This document shows positions 46,451-59,865 of a DNA stretch of 64,000 bases, in pieces (position 1 is the stretch's first letter; each line of letters opens with the position of its first letter). The notes beneath the pieces are model-generated. The model saw only the letters and a list, made by a program, of their open reading frames with translations. It did not search any database and was not told the DNA's origin. The position numbers and the translations under genes are program-made. The stretch comes from Nymphaea colorata (taxonomy: Eukaryota; Streptophyta; Magnoliopsida; Nymphaeales; Nymphaeaceae), in contig NC_045144.1 in the NCBI RefSeq assembly GCF_008831285.2, forward strand, positions 6,560,176-6,624,175, given 5' to 3'.

Positions 46451-49400
46451 ATTTAGGACCTTGAAGATTTTAAGGTCTGATTCAGTTGAGAGAGAGAGAC
46501 CGAGATTTTATTTCCTGTGAAAATCTAGGGCCATTGGAGTGTCAATTTCCTAAGAAAATCTAGGGCAATTCTTATGGTTGTGCTAGTTTTTTGTCAAGAG
46601 TAATTTCTGACACGGTCGCACATTTTACTGGATATTTCACTTCACTCACTAACTGTTTAACAATAATTCTGAAATAATTCGACAGGTTTCCATGTCCCCT
46701 TTTTTATAAACTTGGAAAAAAACATTTCGGGCTGAGAAACTTTGTCATTAGCCTTAGACATAAACCCTCAATGTCATTTCCCCTTAATATGCTTAATTAT
46801 CTTAAATAAGTTGAAGCAACAGGTAGAGGTTCTTTGTTTCGAACTTCTATGAGATAAATTCTTTATATTGTAAAAAAAGGCATCAATGTGCAAGTTGAAG
46901 TATAATGTAAGCACTACACTGAAAACATGCCTAAACCATTCCATTCGAATGGGTGGACAGAAAGGGAGGGGTGAATATAAAGGGTTTAGATTTTATTTCG
47001 ACTGAACCCATCGTTCACTTAAAAAACCACGTTCAAATCATAATGGCTTTTTTTCAAATATATGAAAAGTAGGCAGGGCCAAGGTAGGTAGCACGAATGG
47101 TCCTACCACGATTAAAATCAAAGGGATTATTAACGAGCATTTCATCATAATCGGACTCAAGCATCAAATGGAACAATAGCCACTAATTAGTAATCTGAAT
47201 CCAGTTAATTGAAAATCCGTGATTTGCATGCATTTCATTTCACGTTTTGTCCACTTGGCTAAAGAATTAAGCTTTAAGATGTTCAAGTTGAAGAAGTATT
47301 CAATACATGCGTCATCAAAAGGCCTAATTGTTCTCAGCTTCCAATCAGAAAAGAGAAAAACTTGACATGCGCTTGAGTCGGGTCAAACTTTGGTAAACAA
47401 ATCCTCCAATTGGGTCTTAGTTTTGAATTCAAAAACCAAATTAGTCGCATAATTTTGTAAGATATGTAGGTAAGTAGCGTTTCCAGTGTTCAAAGGGACT
47501 TAAAAATGATGTTCATTTGAAATTTGAGAAAAAGAGAGAGAGTGAGAATAGTACCTACTAGAATCGAACGAATGATGCGCTCGACATGTGTCGAGATAAA
47601 AAGAGACAAGAGACATGATTGGAGCAACAACAGACATGACTAATATGAGTCTATTTTTTGTAACTTTTAAGTCAATTTAAAAATATTTAAAGCCATTTTA
47701 CATTCTAAAAAAACAAAAGATAAGCCAATGCAAGTCAAGATGTAATAAAAAGTCAATATAGCATTGCCACTGATTTTGATGACATGGTATTGACCAGGTT
47801 GTGAGCTTTGTTGACCAGCTAGGTCATTGCCAACTGCAGAGTAGGGCAGGGTTTGAGTTTCCTACCAGGCAATGGACTAAGTTGGGCACATGGTCTTCGC
47901 CCTCTGGCTAGCAATCTCCCTAGCCAATGAAAATATAGATTGGCTAGGATGGCCGCCCTAGCTTTGGCCCTAGTAGTGACTATAAAATTTTATATTTTTA
48001 AGGGGATCAATATATAAAGGAAAAAAAATGTTAAGGAATATCAACATAAAAATAAGAAGTTTAAGTAGCCCACACCTAACTCTGTCCTTGGTAAATGGGA
48101 AGACCGGCTAACCATTGATCCCATTTGTTTGATCGGAAAGAATGGACATTACTTCGGGTGGCGAATGTAGGTGTGGGTAGTTGCCTACACAGATCCACAA
48201 AAATTTCACATTTTTCATATTGATAGTTTGGGAAAATTTTATTAATTTAGTGTTTGCATCCCAAAGTTGTTTTTTTTTTTTTTTTTTAGAGTGGTTCATA
48301 AAAGTAAGGTTTTGTTTTGAACGGAAAGAGAAAGAGATTCTCCAATCGGTATAAAGATTGAGCATTTACAAAAGGTAACTAAACCAGAGGCTATGCTTAT
48401 TTTAGATGCATTGCATTTTTGCCTAATTTTTTTTTTACATTCTAAATGCAGTGTGAAGCTTGTAAAAGATGTTGAAAATTTGAGGATGAGAAAATTTTGA
48501 AGTATCATTTGAGAGAATAATCCATCTTTATTTGAAAGATTTTTAAATCAATAAATCTTTGAAAATATCATTTGAATTTTTTTTAAAAATGATGTGGCTA
48601 TTTTGAAGATTTCTTTTGAAATCAATTTAGTGTTTTCCTAGGATCTTAAGTAGAGAGTAGTAGTCCTTGTGATCATTCATGAATTCCATGAGTGAATGTA
48701 AATGTATGAATGCATTGATTATTTATGCTTGAAAAATAAATGGTTTATTCATACTATAAACATTCATATAAAAGCATTCTTGCCATCACATACATTTAGA
48801 TTTCTTACATTACTTGCATATTTTGTCATAAGGCAACTAAATTACTGAATTGTCGTAAAAATGATTGAAATTACTGAGATTATGTTTGAATGAGTGCAGT
48901 ATAATTTTTTGGAAAAATTTGAAGTGATAACATATATTCATGCCTCTCAAAAATAAAAAATTTTATAACTAGTGCCCCTTTGCGAGGAATTTGTGCCCTT
49001 CTTACTAAGTATGTCAATCTCTTCTAGTGATGCCAACGGGTAGGATTCAAATTAGAATATACCTTTAACCATATCTGCTTTTTTGGATACTCACATATCC
49101 AAATTCAGATATGAATAAAGAAGTTAGAGAAGCCATATCTGAACCTGAAATCCGATTTCACAATCTAAATTTGATCTAAATGTAATTTTTACATTCATAT
49201 CCAAATGCAAATCTAAATTTTGAATTAGCCAATTTTTGAAATGTAAGAGCATTACATATAAAATATTTATTTAAAACTAAATCTGATCAGAATCTGATTG
49301 GCTATTTATATACTTCCGAATATGATCAGATGTCATTTCTTAAATCTAAACCCGATCTGATTTTTTAATGAGAATTAATTTTTTTTTTAATATCTGACTT

Positions 49401-51540
49401 TTTCGGAACGGTTCGGTTTTATACCTGATCAAAACAGAATACATCAACATCCCTAAACTCCTCGAAGCTCCCTTATATAATTTAAGATTTTTTTGCAAAT
49501 CCTCTGCAGCTGTCTTGGGTTGCCCAATTAATGCATTTTAAAGCGTGATATGAAACTAATAAATGAGTCTCTCGATAGTGACCTGGGTTCGGTCCAGAGA
49601 AGCCCATTCAGTGACTGGATCTCATGACACGTTTGATTGTCCGGAGAACCTTAAATTTATTAGATATTTTTACCAACAATCAAACACATGATAAGGTTCC
49701 TCTACAGCCACGCATCTTCTTAGACTTGGAAAAATACGTTTATAAAAACTAGTGTTAGGAAAAACACGCTTTAGTTTAGGTTGTTTTTCTGAAAAACGGA
49801 GATTTGTCTATGATCCGAATTTTGAAGTTATGTGATCCATTCAATTTTACGTAGTATAAGGACATGATTAAATCCAAAAAATAGTTAATTTAATATATTT
49901 TCTTCATCAATTTATTGTTGAGATCATACCCGTAAGTTGAATTGCAAAAAAAGCACTTTAATAGTTTTATTCAATCCTTCTGGTTTTTGTCTGTGACCTA
50001 TTAATCTGGGACCTATGTATATATTCGAGGCTTTCAGATCTCCAGAGAGAACCTGGAATGATTATTTTTTAGATTCTTACAAAATGTGACGGATGCATTA
50101 AGTTCTCCCCAAAGAACCCGAAGCTATTACTTTTTAGATTCTTGCAAAATCGAATTAATCTATAATTAGAGAAATTATTTGCTTAGCTTTTAAAACATGA
50201 AATCATATTCATTCAGTTCATTTTATGGAAAAAAAAAACTACAAACAAGTTGAAATAATTTCCTTTCTTTAAAGAAGGATGTGTGACGTGCACATTGTAC
50301 ATTGTATGGACACATATTTTCTCACATTATATGTCACATTAATTCGCGCCAGTTGCTGTCTTCACATCCTTGAAAACGAGAGCTCACGGTCGAGAGAGTT
50401 TCTATACATAGACGGACCACTGCCCATCATGAACTCTTGGGCCAAGGGAAACGGCCAATAACTCTTCTTTAATCAGTCCACATCATTTCTTTAGAATATT
50501 CTTTGGTTGGACCGTGCGGACTCACGCGGTTAGAGAGCTAACAGAGCCGAAGCTTTTAACCAACCTTTTATTCGAGGCCCGCTCACATGAACAGGGGCAC
50601 TAAAAAAAAATCATTATAGGGGCCAAATTATATTTACAAATTTTTAACAAGAATTAAAATATTAATTTTTTATTTTTTTATTTTATGTAGGTTACACTGA
50701 AAAAATTTGAACAAGTGAATTCTGAACTCAAATCTGATTTGGTTTAGATGAGCTAAATATGAAACTTATGTCTGTCCGCCTATGCATGAAACAATATTTA
50801 ACTGTTTCTATGGTGAGAAAACCTCTACGGGTACTCGAACATCTCACTTGTCGAAGATTGGATATGTTCAATATCTGAAAAAATATCAAACAAAGTAGCG
50901 GACAAGATCCCAAGATCCAGGTACAGGCCAAAACACTATCCTCTCTCTGGCCACACAAAAGTCTGAGTACAATATAAGTTCATGTTTGGATATTGTAAAT
51001 TATATATGCCTTTAAATATTGACATTGAGTCTTGATAGTTGATACCGAAGATCTAAATGGGGTGTTTTGAGTTGGGATGAAGTTTGATAAAGTCTAGATT
51101 TCACACACAGCCATCAAAAAACAAGAATAAGGGCAATGTATTACTTGCATGATATTAGGGATATTAATGGATCAGATTCGAATCGGCATATCTATTTTTT
51201 CGGATATGCATATATTTGAATTCAAATTCAAATAATGAAAAGGCATATCTGAATCTCAATCCAAAATCTGATTTCACAATCCAAATCGGAATTTTAAACT
51301 AAATTTGTCTATTTTCAAAATGTAAGAGCATTGAATATGGGATAATTGTTTAAAAATAAATCCAAACTGGATTCATACCTGAATCCAAATGGATATTTAT
51401 GCATGTCTGGATCTGTATATGAATTCAAATCCAATAAAATATCATTTCTTAAATCCGAATCTGATCTGATTTATTAATCGGATATTAATTTTTTTTCGTA
51501 TCCGTTTTTTTTTTAAATGAGTCAGTTACATATCTGATCT
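46451..51540. other. Intergenic, no gene recognised
   Basis: AT-rich with repeats. A 'tgtgggtagttgcctacacag' fragment near 48171 matches the family at the window start. Two related 'gaatcagatttggat' stretches (about 49050-49440 and 51160-51500), rich in repeated 'aaatctgat', look like diverged copies of one element. A repeat near 50590 has gaacaggggcac. No coding feature. Confidence 0.5.
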
Positions 51541-51740
51541 GGCCAGGCATGACTGGTTGTGGCTGGCCATCCCTAGCTAGGCGTGTCCGGCCTTGGCTTG
51601 GCCGGGAATGGCCAGTAATCGCCGGCCGTGGATTTGCCGAGCATGGCCAGTCGTGGTCGGCGTGGATTGGCCGGGTGTGCCTTGTGCAGGCAGAGATGGG
51701 CATGGCCGGTCATAGCTGCCGTGCTCTCCACCAACACAAC
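51541..51740. repeat. GC-rich GGCCGG module, copy 1
   Basis: A run of tggccatccctagctaggcgtg, ggccgg and atggccagt motifs forms many short palindromes. It is far more GC-rich than its surroundings. It recurs at 54459-54615, 60977-61070 and 61930-62010. Confidence 0.75.
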
Positions 51741-52061
51741 AGGTGCAGTTGAATCATCAACCAACACAACAGCCCAGATTAGATCAATAGGTGTTTAATA
51801 AATTTGTTGCACAAACCAAAACTAATAAAACTATGCAGAGATCAAAATGAATGAAACAGAACAGAGAACAAAACAAGAGTATACCAGTCTTTCAAATCCA
51901 TTTAGAAAATAGATTGAACCACCTTATTGCTTCACTCTAATTGGTTTACCTCCATATTCGCATCCCCAATTTTTTTTTTTCTTTTTGGAGCACTGTGAAA
52001 ACCAAAATCAGAGTTAAAACGAGTTCGAAGTCGCTTAAAATAAAGTCGACCATTTGTTGGA

Positions 52062-52062
52062 A

Positions 52063-52144
<82 letters not shown>
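52062..52144. repeat. (TA)n microsatellite with TG interruptions
   Basis: About 80 bp of TA repeat with two TG steps. A shorter version occurs at the same module position near 55141-55160. The Tyr-Ile repeat frames across it are artefacts. Confidence 0.95.
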
Positions 52145-52146
<2 letters not shown>

Positions 52147-53165
52147 GATCATAATAATAACAAAATAATACTTTTATTATTTTACAAACAGCCCCTATTT
52201 GTTTTACATCAAATATTAACTTGTTTTTTAAAAACAATTTTTTTTTTTTGCAACCGCACTTGCTAAAACAAGTCAACAATCAATTGAACATAAATCGAAG
52301 TTAAAACGAGTTTGAAGTCGATTAAAATAAAGTCGACCACCCCCTCCCCCCCCCCCCCCCCCACACACACAATTATAGATAATGATCATAATAATAAGAA
52401 AGTAATAGTTTTATTATTTTACAGACAGCCCATATTTATTTTATATCAAATATTAATTTTTTTTTTGAGCGACCGCACATGCCATGCGAGGCTGATCGCT
52501 CTCAGCACGTTTTTGGGCGTTGATGAGGCGCAACCCCCATTTTCCTTCAAAAATCGATCGTTAGAAGGCGATTTTGAACGTCTTTAGGAGGGAATTAGCG
52601 GTCCCTACACCTCAAAAGAGTATTTGCAGTTCTAATGGCCAATCATACTTAGCCAAAGCCCATTCTTCAAAAATTTTTTTTTTGATGTATTTGAAATTCA
52701 CATGAAAATGTTGTGAAATTCAAAAAAATTCAAATTTTAAGTTTTGGAACGAAAACTCCCTATAAAAACCTCCATAATCATTCCTCTTGGGCATGAGCTA
52801 GCCTCATGGAGAAACTTTAAGGCATGAACTCGTTTTAAATCCTTTTAAGATAAAAAACACAGTCCTTGGGCACAAAGATTAATCATTAAAGGTATGGCAC
52901 GAACATGGTATAATAACAGCTTATATTATGTAAAAATAGGTGCAGTTGAATCAACAACCAACACAACAGCCCAGATTAGATCAATAGGTGTATAAACAAT
53001 TTGTTGCTCAAACCAAAACTAATGAAACAAGCAACAAGTGCGTGAGATATGTATAGATCAAAATGAATGAAACAGAACAAAGAACAAAACAAAAGTATAC
53101 CAGTCTTTCAAATCCATTTAGAAAATAGATTGAACCACCTTATTGCTTCACTCTAATCGCCTTAC

Positions 53166-54200
53166 CTTTCCGGTGTTGTGGTGGTATGTGCAACCATGTT
53201 CATGTCTTCAACAATGACATGTTCAGGCATGCGAGATCTAGGCTCAGGCATGGGAGATGGAGGCAAAGCGTTAGGCTCTTCTCTTGTTCCCTCCTCAGAC
53301 CCTCTGGTCTGAACCCTCCAACTCCTGGTTGGTAGAAGCCCCGTCCATTCAATCTCCATTCCCGTAGGCCTTCCTCCAGCAGTCTCGGTTCCCAGAGGCC
53401 TCCTCCACTCAATTGCCTAAAGTTAGAAAATAGCACTAATTCATTTACCAAACCAAGTTACAAACAAGAACAGGGGAAGGCCAAAAACGCCTTCCAAATA
53501 GATCGTCCACTTCTTCCTACATAAGTACCGAGAGAGTTGGTAGAGGGAGAAAGAGAATTACCCTCACTAAGTTGCTAATATCATTAAGAGGTATGCGTGA
53601 TGTGATACATCCTCTGTACTCCCGCCAACAAGTTCTCGTCACCCACCTCTGACCTCTCAGGGTTAGCCCCGCGACCAGCACTATTAGGCTCATGCATCTC
53701 TCCACCTAAAGCAAACAAAAAGAAAAAATTAACTGGCATTTAGTCACCCAAAAAAAGTAACCAACAAGATATTGAAAACAAAAATCTCTTTCTACATTTT
53801 TTTCTTCTTCTTCTTGTTCCTTGCACCACAAAGCAAAAACTCTTCCATTGATGATGCCAAGCAAACTCGCGTAACCAATGAAATTGAAAAAAAGACGATC
53901 ACTCCCCCATCCCTCTCTGTGTGTGTGTGTGTGTGTGTCACTTTACATGTTCTTGAACAAAAAAACGAAAATCAACATCAGAATTCATTCGTCGGAAAGT
54001 GAAAGGAAAGTCGACGGCTCTCACTTTCTCTCTCTACATGTTCTTCTTCTTCTTCCTCCAGCCTTCAATGAACCCACTCCTTCTTGGTCTTCTGGAGACA
54101 TGGGACGCTCTTTTCTTCGTCCCCTCTCTTCACCTCCGTGAGAATCAAATATTTGTCCTTCCCTACGTTGTAAGTTCATTTAAGTTCAAATTTTGAAATA
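53166..54200 (-). pseudogene. Unknown multi-exon cassette, unit 1
   Basis: Minus strand, in transcription order: an acidic/basic exon (about 54200-53990, E-rich stretch then FTFRR), exon B (about 53705-53562) and exon A (53416-53166). Exon B is flanked by tttag|gtgga and gagg|gtaatt. Exon A is flanked by actttag|gc and gaaag|gtaagg. Exon A encodes RGSEEGTREEPNALPPSPMP and ends VIVEDMNMVAHTTTTPER. In exon B the shared segment NPERSEV is followed by a frame break relative to the other units. Family not recognised. Confidence 0.45.
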
Positions 54201-54458
54201 ATTAGGTGCACTTAGTCACTTTTTGGAAGACCACGTGTGCGGGATACAAGTTTATTCCATCAACAACATGCGACGTAATCAGCATACAAATTTAAGGTGT
54301 GTCAAATTTTTATGGCATTTTATAAAATTTTTAGTCTACCCCATGAATTTTATTAACTTTTCAAATTGATGGCTTGTCCTCTTTTAGAAATTACTTTTGC
54401 ATCCCACTATTTTTTTATAAATTTTGGAAACAGTGTTAATCATTTATAAAACACGGTC

Positions 54459-54615
54459 GTGGCTGGCCATCCCTAGCTAGGCATGCCCGGCCTTCGCCTG
54501 GCCGGAAATGGCCAGTTAAGGCCGGGCATGACCAGTTATGATCGGCGTGGATTGGCCGGGTGTGCCTTGGGTGGGCAGGGATGGGCATGGCCGGTCGTAC
54601 CTGCCGTGGCCTCCA
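54459..54615. repeat. GC-rich GGCCGG module, copy 2
   Basis: It matches copy 1 in order: gtggctggccatccctagct, cccggccttcgcctggccgg, cggcgtggattggccgggtg. Confidence 0.75.
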
Positions 54616-55659
54616 CCTACTTAGACTTCAAAGTAAAAAAATCGATAAACGCATAACGTTTCAATCAAATTAGTAGACAAATGGTTGCTTGTAATCCTTT
54701 TAATAGAAAAAACACGTAGTCCTTTGGGGCGCAGATTAATCATTAAAGGTATCGCACAAATAGAGTATAATAACGGCCTATATTATGTAAAAATAGGTGC
54801 AGTTGAATCATCAACCAACACAACAGCCCAGATTAGATCAATAGGTGTTTAATCAGTTTGTTGCACAAGCCCAAAGAAATGAAATAAATAACAAGTGCGT
54901 CAGATATGGAGAGGTCAAAATGAATGAAGCGGAACAGAGAACAAAACAAGAGCATACCAGTCTTTCAAATCCATTCAGAAAATGGATTGATCCACCTTAT
55001 TGCTTCACTCTAATCACCTTACCTCCACGTTTGCATCCCCAATTTTTTTTTTTTTTTTTCGTTCTGGAGCACTCTAAAAACAAAATCAGAGTTAAAACGA
55101 CTTCGAAGTCGCTTAAAATAAAGTCGACTATTTGTTTGAATATATATATATATATATATAATGATCATAATAATAACAAAATAATAGTTTTATTACTTTG
55201 CAAACAGCCCCCATTTATTTTATATCAAATATTTTTTTTTGTGCGACCGCGTGTGCGTTCGTGCGTCGTCGCAACACGCGACCACGCATGCCACGCGAGG
55301 GCAATTGCTCTCAATGTGTTTTTGCGCATTGCGGGGCGCAACCCCCATTTTCCTTTCGAAAATCAACCGTGAGAGGGCGATTTTGAACGTCTTTAGGAAG
55401 GCATTAGCCCTGCCTACACCTCAAAAGAGAATTTGCATTTCTAATGGCCAATCTTACTTAGCCAAAGCTCATACTTCAAATTTTTTTTTTTTGAATTACT
55501 TAAAATTCACATGAAAGTTTTGAGTTTTGACATGAAAACTCTATATAAAAATCCCCATAATCCTCCCTTTTGGGCTTCTTGGAGAAACTTTAAGGCATGA
55601 ACTCATTTTAAATCCTTTTAAAAGAAAAAAACGCATAGTCCTCATATGTTTTTTGGTGT

Positions 55660-56745
55660 TGTGGCAGTTTAAGAAACCCCATTAATGTCTTCAACAACGC
55701 CATGTTTAGGCATGTGAAATGGAAGCGGAGCATTCGGCTCCTCTCTTGTCCCCTCCTCAGAACCTCTAGCCTGAGCCCTCCTCCTCTTGGTTAGCAGAAG
55801 CCTCATGCCTTCAGTCCCCATTCCTGTAGGCCTAATCCCAGCAGTGCCGGTTCCCATAGGCCGCCTCCCCTTAGTTTGAAAAGATGCTGATTCCGGTCGC
55901 CCTTTCACTCTCCATAAGTACCGAGGAGCATATAGAGCGAGAAAGAGACAGAGATAGAGAATTACCCTCACTAATTTGCTGATATCATTAAGAGGAATGC
56001 ATGGATAGGACGACGACAAGAGTCTCCTCCATACTCCTACCAGCAAGTTTTCGTCATGCACCTCCGACCTCTCACGGTTAGCACCGCTACCAGCATTACC
56101 AGGCTCTTGCATCTCTTCAACGACCCAGTCCCTTGAAAAACAGTCGCCAACGACTTATTGAAAACGAAAAGCTCTTTCTACCTTTTCTTCTTCTTCTTCC
56201 TTGCATCAACAAGCAAAAACTCTTCTATGATGATGCCAAGCAAGCTCGTGTAATGAATGAGAATGAAAAAACAGACGATCCGTCCATCAAAAGAGGATTT
56301 GGAGTCCTAATGGCCAATCTCACTTAGCCAAAGCTCATTCTTCAAAAAAAATTTTTTTTTTTGAATTATTTGAAATTCACATGACAATGTTGTGAAATTG
56401 AAAGGAAAATCAAATTTTGAGTTTTGAAATGAAAACTCCCTATAAAAACCCCCATAATCCTACCTTTTGGGCATGAGCTAGACTTTTGATTTAAGATGCC
56501 TTCTCTCTCTCTTTACCTATTTGATCCTGGCCTTGCTCAAAAAAGGAAAAGTCGGCATTAGGATTCAGTCCTTTGATCTCTCTCTCTCTCCTACCTGTTC
56601 TTCTTCTTCTTCTTCCTCATGCCTTCGATGAACCCACTCCTTCTTCCTCTCCTGGAGATCCGGGGATTCTTCTTTCTCCCTCCCCTCTCTTCACCTTGGT
56701 CAGAATCAAATATTTTTCTTCTAAGTTCAAATTTTGAAATAATTA
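55660..56745 (-). pseudogene. Unknown multi-exon cassette, unit 2
   Basis: Exon B (about 56112-55970) has an open frame with NAGSGANRERSEVHDENLL and then LLSSSYPCIPLNDISKLVR before the donor gtaatt. Exon A (about 55870-55665) reads TGMGTEGMRLLLTKRRRAQA, then RGSEEGTREEPNAPLPF, ending KHGVVEDINGV with a stop shortly after. An E-rich first exon equivalent lies near 56745-56590. The open, conserved frames in A and B suggest that the ancestor was coding. Confidence 0.45.
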
Positions 56746-57399
56746 GATGCACTATTTTCTTATAAATTTTGAAAACAACGTTAATCTTTTATATACCTGT
56801 CGACCGCCACATATTTTCTTCTTTTTAGGATTAATGTTACTTAAACTTCGTTATTTTATCAATTTTGAACCTTAATTGCTTAAAAATTGCCAACTTGGAT
56901 GGAGAATGACCTTTGTACTTAATTTAGGTACTGTTAATTTCAGGTGTGTCAAATTGCTATGTATTGAAAAATAGATTGCAAGGGTACGCACAAAAGCCAG
57001 ACATCTTAACTCCTGCCCATGAAATAGTAAAGGATGGACCTTGTCATGAACTATTATTTAAATCAACTGTTCTAGCGAATGGTATGAGATATATTTCATT
57101 ACTCAGTTTTTTTTAATGGTAAAGCAACAAAAGTTGCTTTACTAGAAATAATGAAGTCTGGCGATGTGACACAATGCATTCCCAATCCTGCCGTATGCAT
57201 TACTTTTGTTGTTCGGTGTTTGTATTTAGTTTTGTTAGAAAGATTCTAGAAATTTTCGTCAAAAAGGTGTGCCATGTACTGTGACTTCTTGCTTAATTTG
57301 AGGCGCCATTGTTGTTTCCCTACAAAAGCATTAGAATAAATAACTTTTGCTACTTTCACCCTTCATAAGTACTGAGAGAGCAGATAGAGAGAGAAAGAG

Positions 57400-57925
57400 A
57401 GATAATTACCCTCACTAAGTTGTTGATATCATTAAAAGGAATGCATGGATAAGACGACGATAGGAGACTCTTCCGTACTCCCTCTAGCAAGTCCTCGTCA
57501 TGCACCTCTGACCTCTCGGGGTTAGCACCGCCGCCAGCATTACCGGGCCCTTGCATGTCTCCACCTACATCCAACAAAAAGAAAAAAATGAACCAGCATA
57601 CAGTCATCGGAAAAACAGTCGCCGACGACTTATTGAAAACAAAAAGCTCTTTCTACCTTTTCTTATTCTTCTTCCTTGCACCAAAAAGCGAAAACCCTTC
57701 CATGTTGAGGCAAAGCAAGCTCACGTAATGAATGAAAATGAAAAAACAGACGATCCCTCCATCTCTCTCTTTTTACATGTTCTTCTTCTGCCTTGCACAG
57801 AAAAAGGAAAATCAACATCAAAATTCAGTCGCCCGAAATTAATAGGAAAGCCGATTGCTCTCTCCCCCTATCTGTTCTTCTTCTTCCTCCTGTCTTCGAC
57901 GAACCCAACCCTGCTTCTTCCTACC
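57400..57925 (-). pseudogene. Unknown multi-exon cassette, unit 3 (partial)
   Basis: Exon B (57563-57410) is open and closest to an apparent consensus: GGDMQGPGNAGGGANPERSE followed by VHDEDLLEGVRKSLLSSSYP. It is preceded by a good acceptor (ttggatgtag|gtgg). The first-exon equivalent is at 57925-57793. Exon A is missing here; only a short remnant of its end is seen near 58480-58550, outside this unit. Confidence 0.45.
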
Positions 57926-58479
57926 GGGTGATTTTGAGCGTCTTTAGGAAGACATTAGCCCTGCCTGCACCTCAAAAGATGATTTGCAGTCCTAATGGCC
58001 AATCTTACTTAGCCAAAGCTCATTCTTCAAAAAAATTTTTTTTTAGAATTATTTGCAATTCACATGAAAATGTTGTGAAATTAAAAAAGAAATCAAATTT
58101 TGAGTTTTGACACGAAAACTCCTTATACAAACCCCCATAATCCTCCCTTTTTGGAATGAGCTAGCCTCTTGAAGAAACTTTAAGGCATGAACTCGTTTTA
58201 AATCCTTTTAACAGAAAAAACGCATAATCAAGATTAGGTAAAAATAGGTGCAGTTGAATAATCAACCAACACAATAGCCAAGATTAGATCAATAGGTGTT
58301 TAATCAATTTGTTGCACAAACAGAAACTAGTGAAACATATAACAAGTGCATCAGATATGTGGAGATCAAAATGAATGAAACAGTCCAGAGAAGAAAAAAA
58401 GAGTATACCAGCCTTTCAATTCATTCAGAAAATGGATTGATCCACCTTATTGCTTCACTCTAATCAACTTTCCTCCACC

Positions 58480-58555
58480 TCCTCAGATGTTTTCTGGTGT
58501 GGTGGCGGTTTAAGCAACCCCATTCAAGTCTCCAACAACGCCATGTTCAAGAATG
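58480..58555 (-). pseudogene. Exon A 3' remnant of the unknown cassette
   Basis: A short stretch equivalent to the end of exon A (text like ccaccacaccagaaaacatc on the minus strand) without the rest of the exon. It is followed by a 'gatgtggcatagtgcattcc' module also found near 57158 and 60310, showing a rearrangement breakpoint. Confidence 0.45.
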
Positions 58556-58909
58556 GCGATGTGGCATAGTGCATTCCCAATCCTGTTGTATGCAGAAAGC
58601 AAAATAAGAATTTCAGCATTTTATTAATGAATAATAATTTAAAGAATTTGTGAATTATCGTAACGATAAGCCGTAGAAGATAGAAAGTTGAATCATCAAC
58701 CAACTGGCCCACATTAGATCAACATGTGCTTAATCAGTTTGTTGCACAAACCCAAACTAATAAAACAAACAACAAGTGCGTTGGATATGAAGAGGTCAAA
58801 ATGAATGAAGTGGAACAAAGTACAAAACAAGAGTATACCAGTCTTTCAAATCCATTCAGAAAATGGATTGATCCACCTTATTGATTCACTCTAATTGCCC
58901 TACCTCCAC

Positions 58910-59865
58910 CTCCTCAGATGTTTTCTGGTGTTGTGGAGGTTTGGACAACCCAAGTCATATATTCAACAATGTCAGGTTTAGGCATGGGAGATGGAGGGGA
59001 AACATTCGGCTCCTCTCTAGCTGCCTCCTCAAAACCTCTGGCCTGAGCCCTCCTACTCCTGGTTAGCGGAAGCCTCCTCCCTTCAGTCCCTATTCCCGTA
59101 GGCCTCATCCCAGCAGTCTTTGTTCCCACAGTCCTGGTTCCTAGAGGCCTCCTCCCCTCAGTTTCCTGAAGTTTGCAAATAGTGTTGATTCAAGTCGCCC
59201 CCTCCACCCTCCATAAATACTGAGGGAGCAGATTTTGTGAGATAGAGAGATAGAAAGAATTACCCTCACTAAGTTGCTGATATCATTAAGAGGAATGCAT
59301 GGATAGGACAACGACAGGAGTCTCCTCTTACTCCTGCCAGCAAGTTCTCATCACGCACTTCTAACCTCTCACTATTAGCACCACTGCCAGCATTACTGGG
59401 CTCCAACATCTGTCCACCTACATCCAACAAAAAGAAAAAAATGAGCCAGCATTCAATCGCCAGAAAAATAGTCGCCGACAACTTATTGAAAACAAAAAGC
59501 TCTTTCTATCTTTTCTTCTTCTTCTTCCTTGTACCAAAAAACAAAAACTCTTCCATGATGATGCCAAGTAAGCTAATAAAAAAGGACACGATCTTCACAC
59601 ACACACACTCTCTCTTTACCTATTCTTCTGTCTTGCACAAAAAAAGGAAAATCGGCATTAGAATTCAGTCGCCTGAAATTAATAGGAAAGTCGATCGCTC
59701 TCTCTCTCTCTCTCCCTACCTGTTCTTCTTCTTCTTCCTCCTGCCTTCGACGAACCCACTCCTTCTTCCTCCCTGGAGACCAGGGGATGCTTTTTTCTCC
59801 CTCCCCTCTCTTCGCCTTGGTCGGAATCAAATATTTTTCCTCTAAGTTCAAATTTTGAAATAATT
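58910..59865 (-). pseudogene. Unknown multi-exon cassette, unit 4
   Basis: Order on the minus strand: an E-rich first exon (59851-59640; KKEWVRRRQEEEEEEQVGRE, then AIDFPINFRR), exon B (about 59420-59265; NAGSGANSERLEVRDENLLA, then a frame break), and exon A (about 59165-58914; TAGMRPTGIGTEGRRLPLTR, then GFEEAAREEPN and VVQTSTTPEN). Exon A has internal TAGMRPTGIG/TEGRR repeats. It is the most complete unit, but the break in exon B argues against a working product. Confidence 0.45.

Noticed and set aside
51932-52279. Frames with Tyr-Ile repeats on both strands
   Set aside because: They come from translating the (TA)n microsatellite and carry no other protein signal.
52339-52373. Poly-C followed by CA repeat
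   Set aside because: Simple-sequence DNA within the repeat array, with no sign of a functional element.
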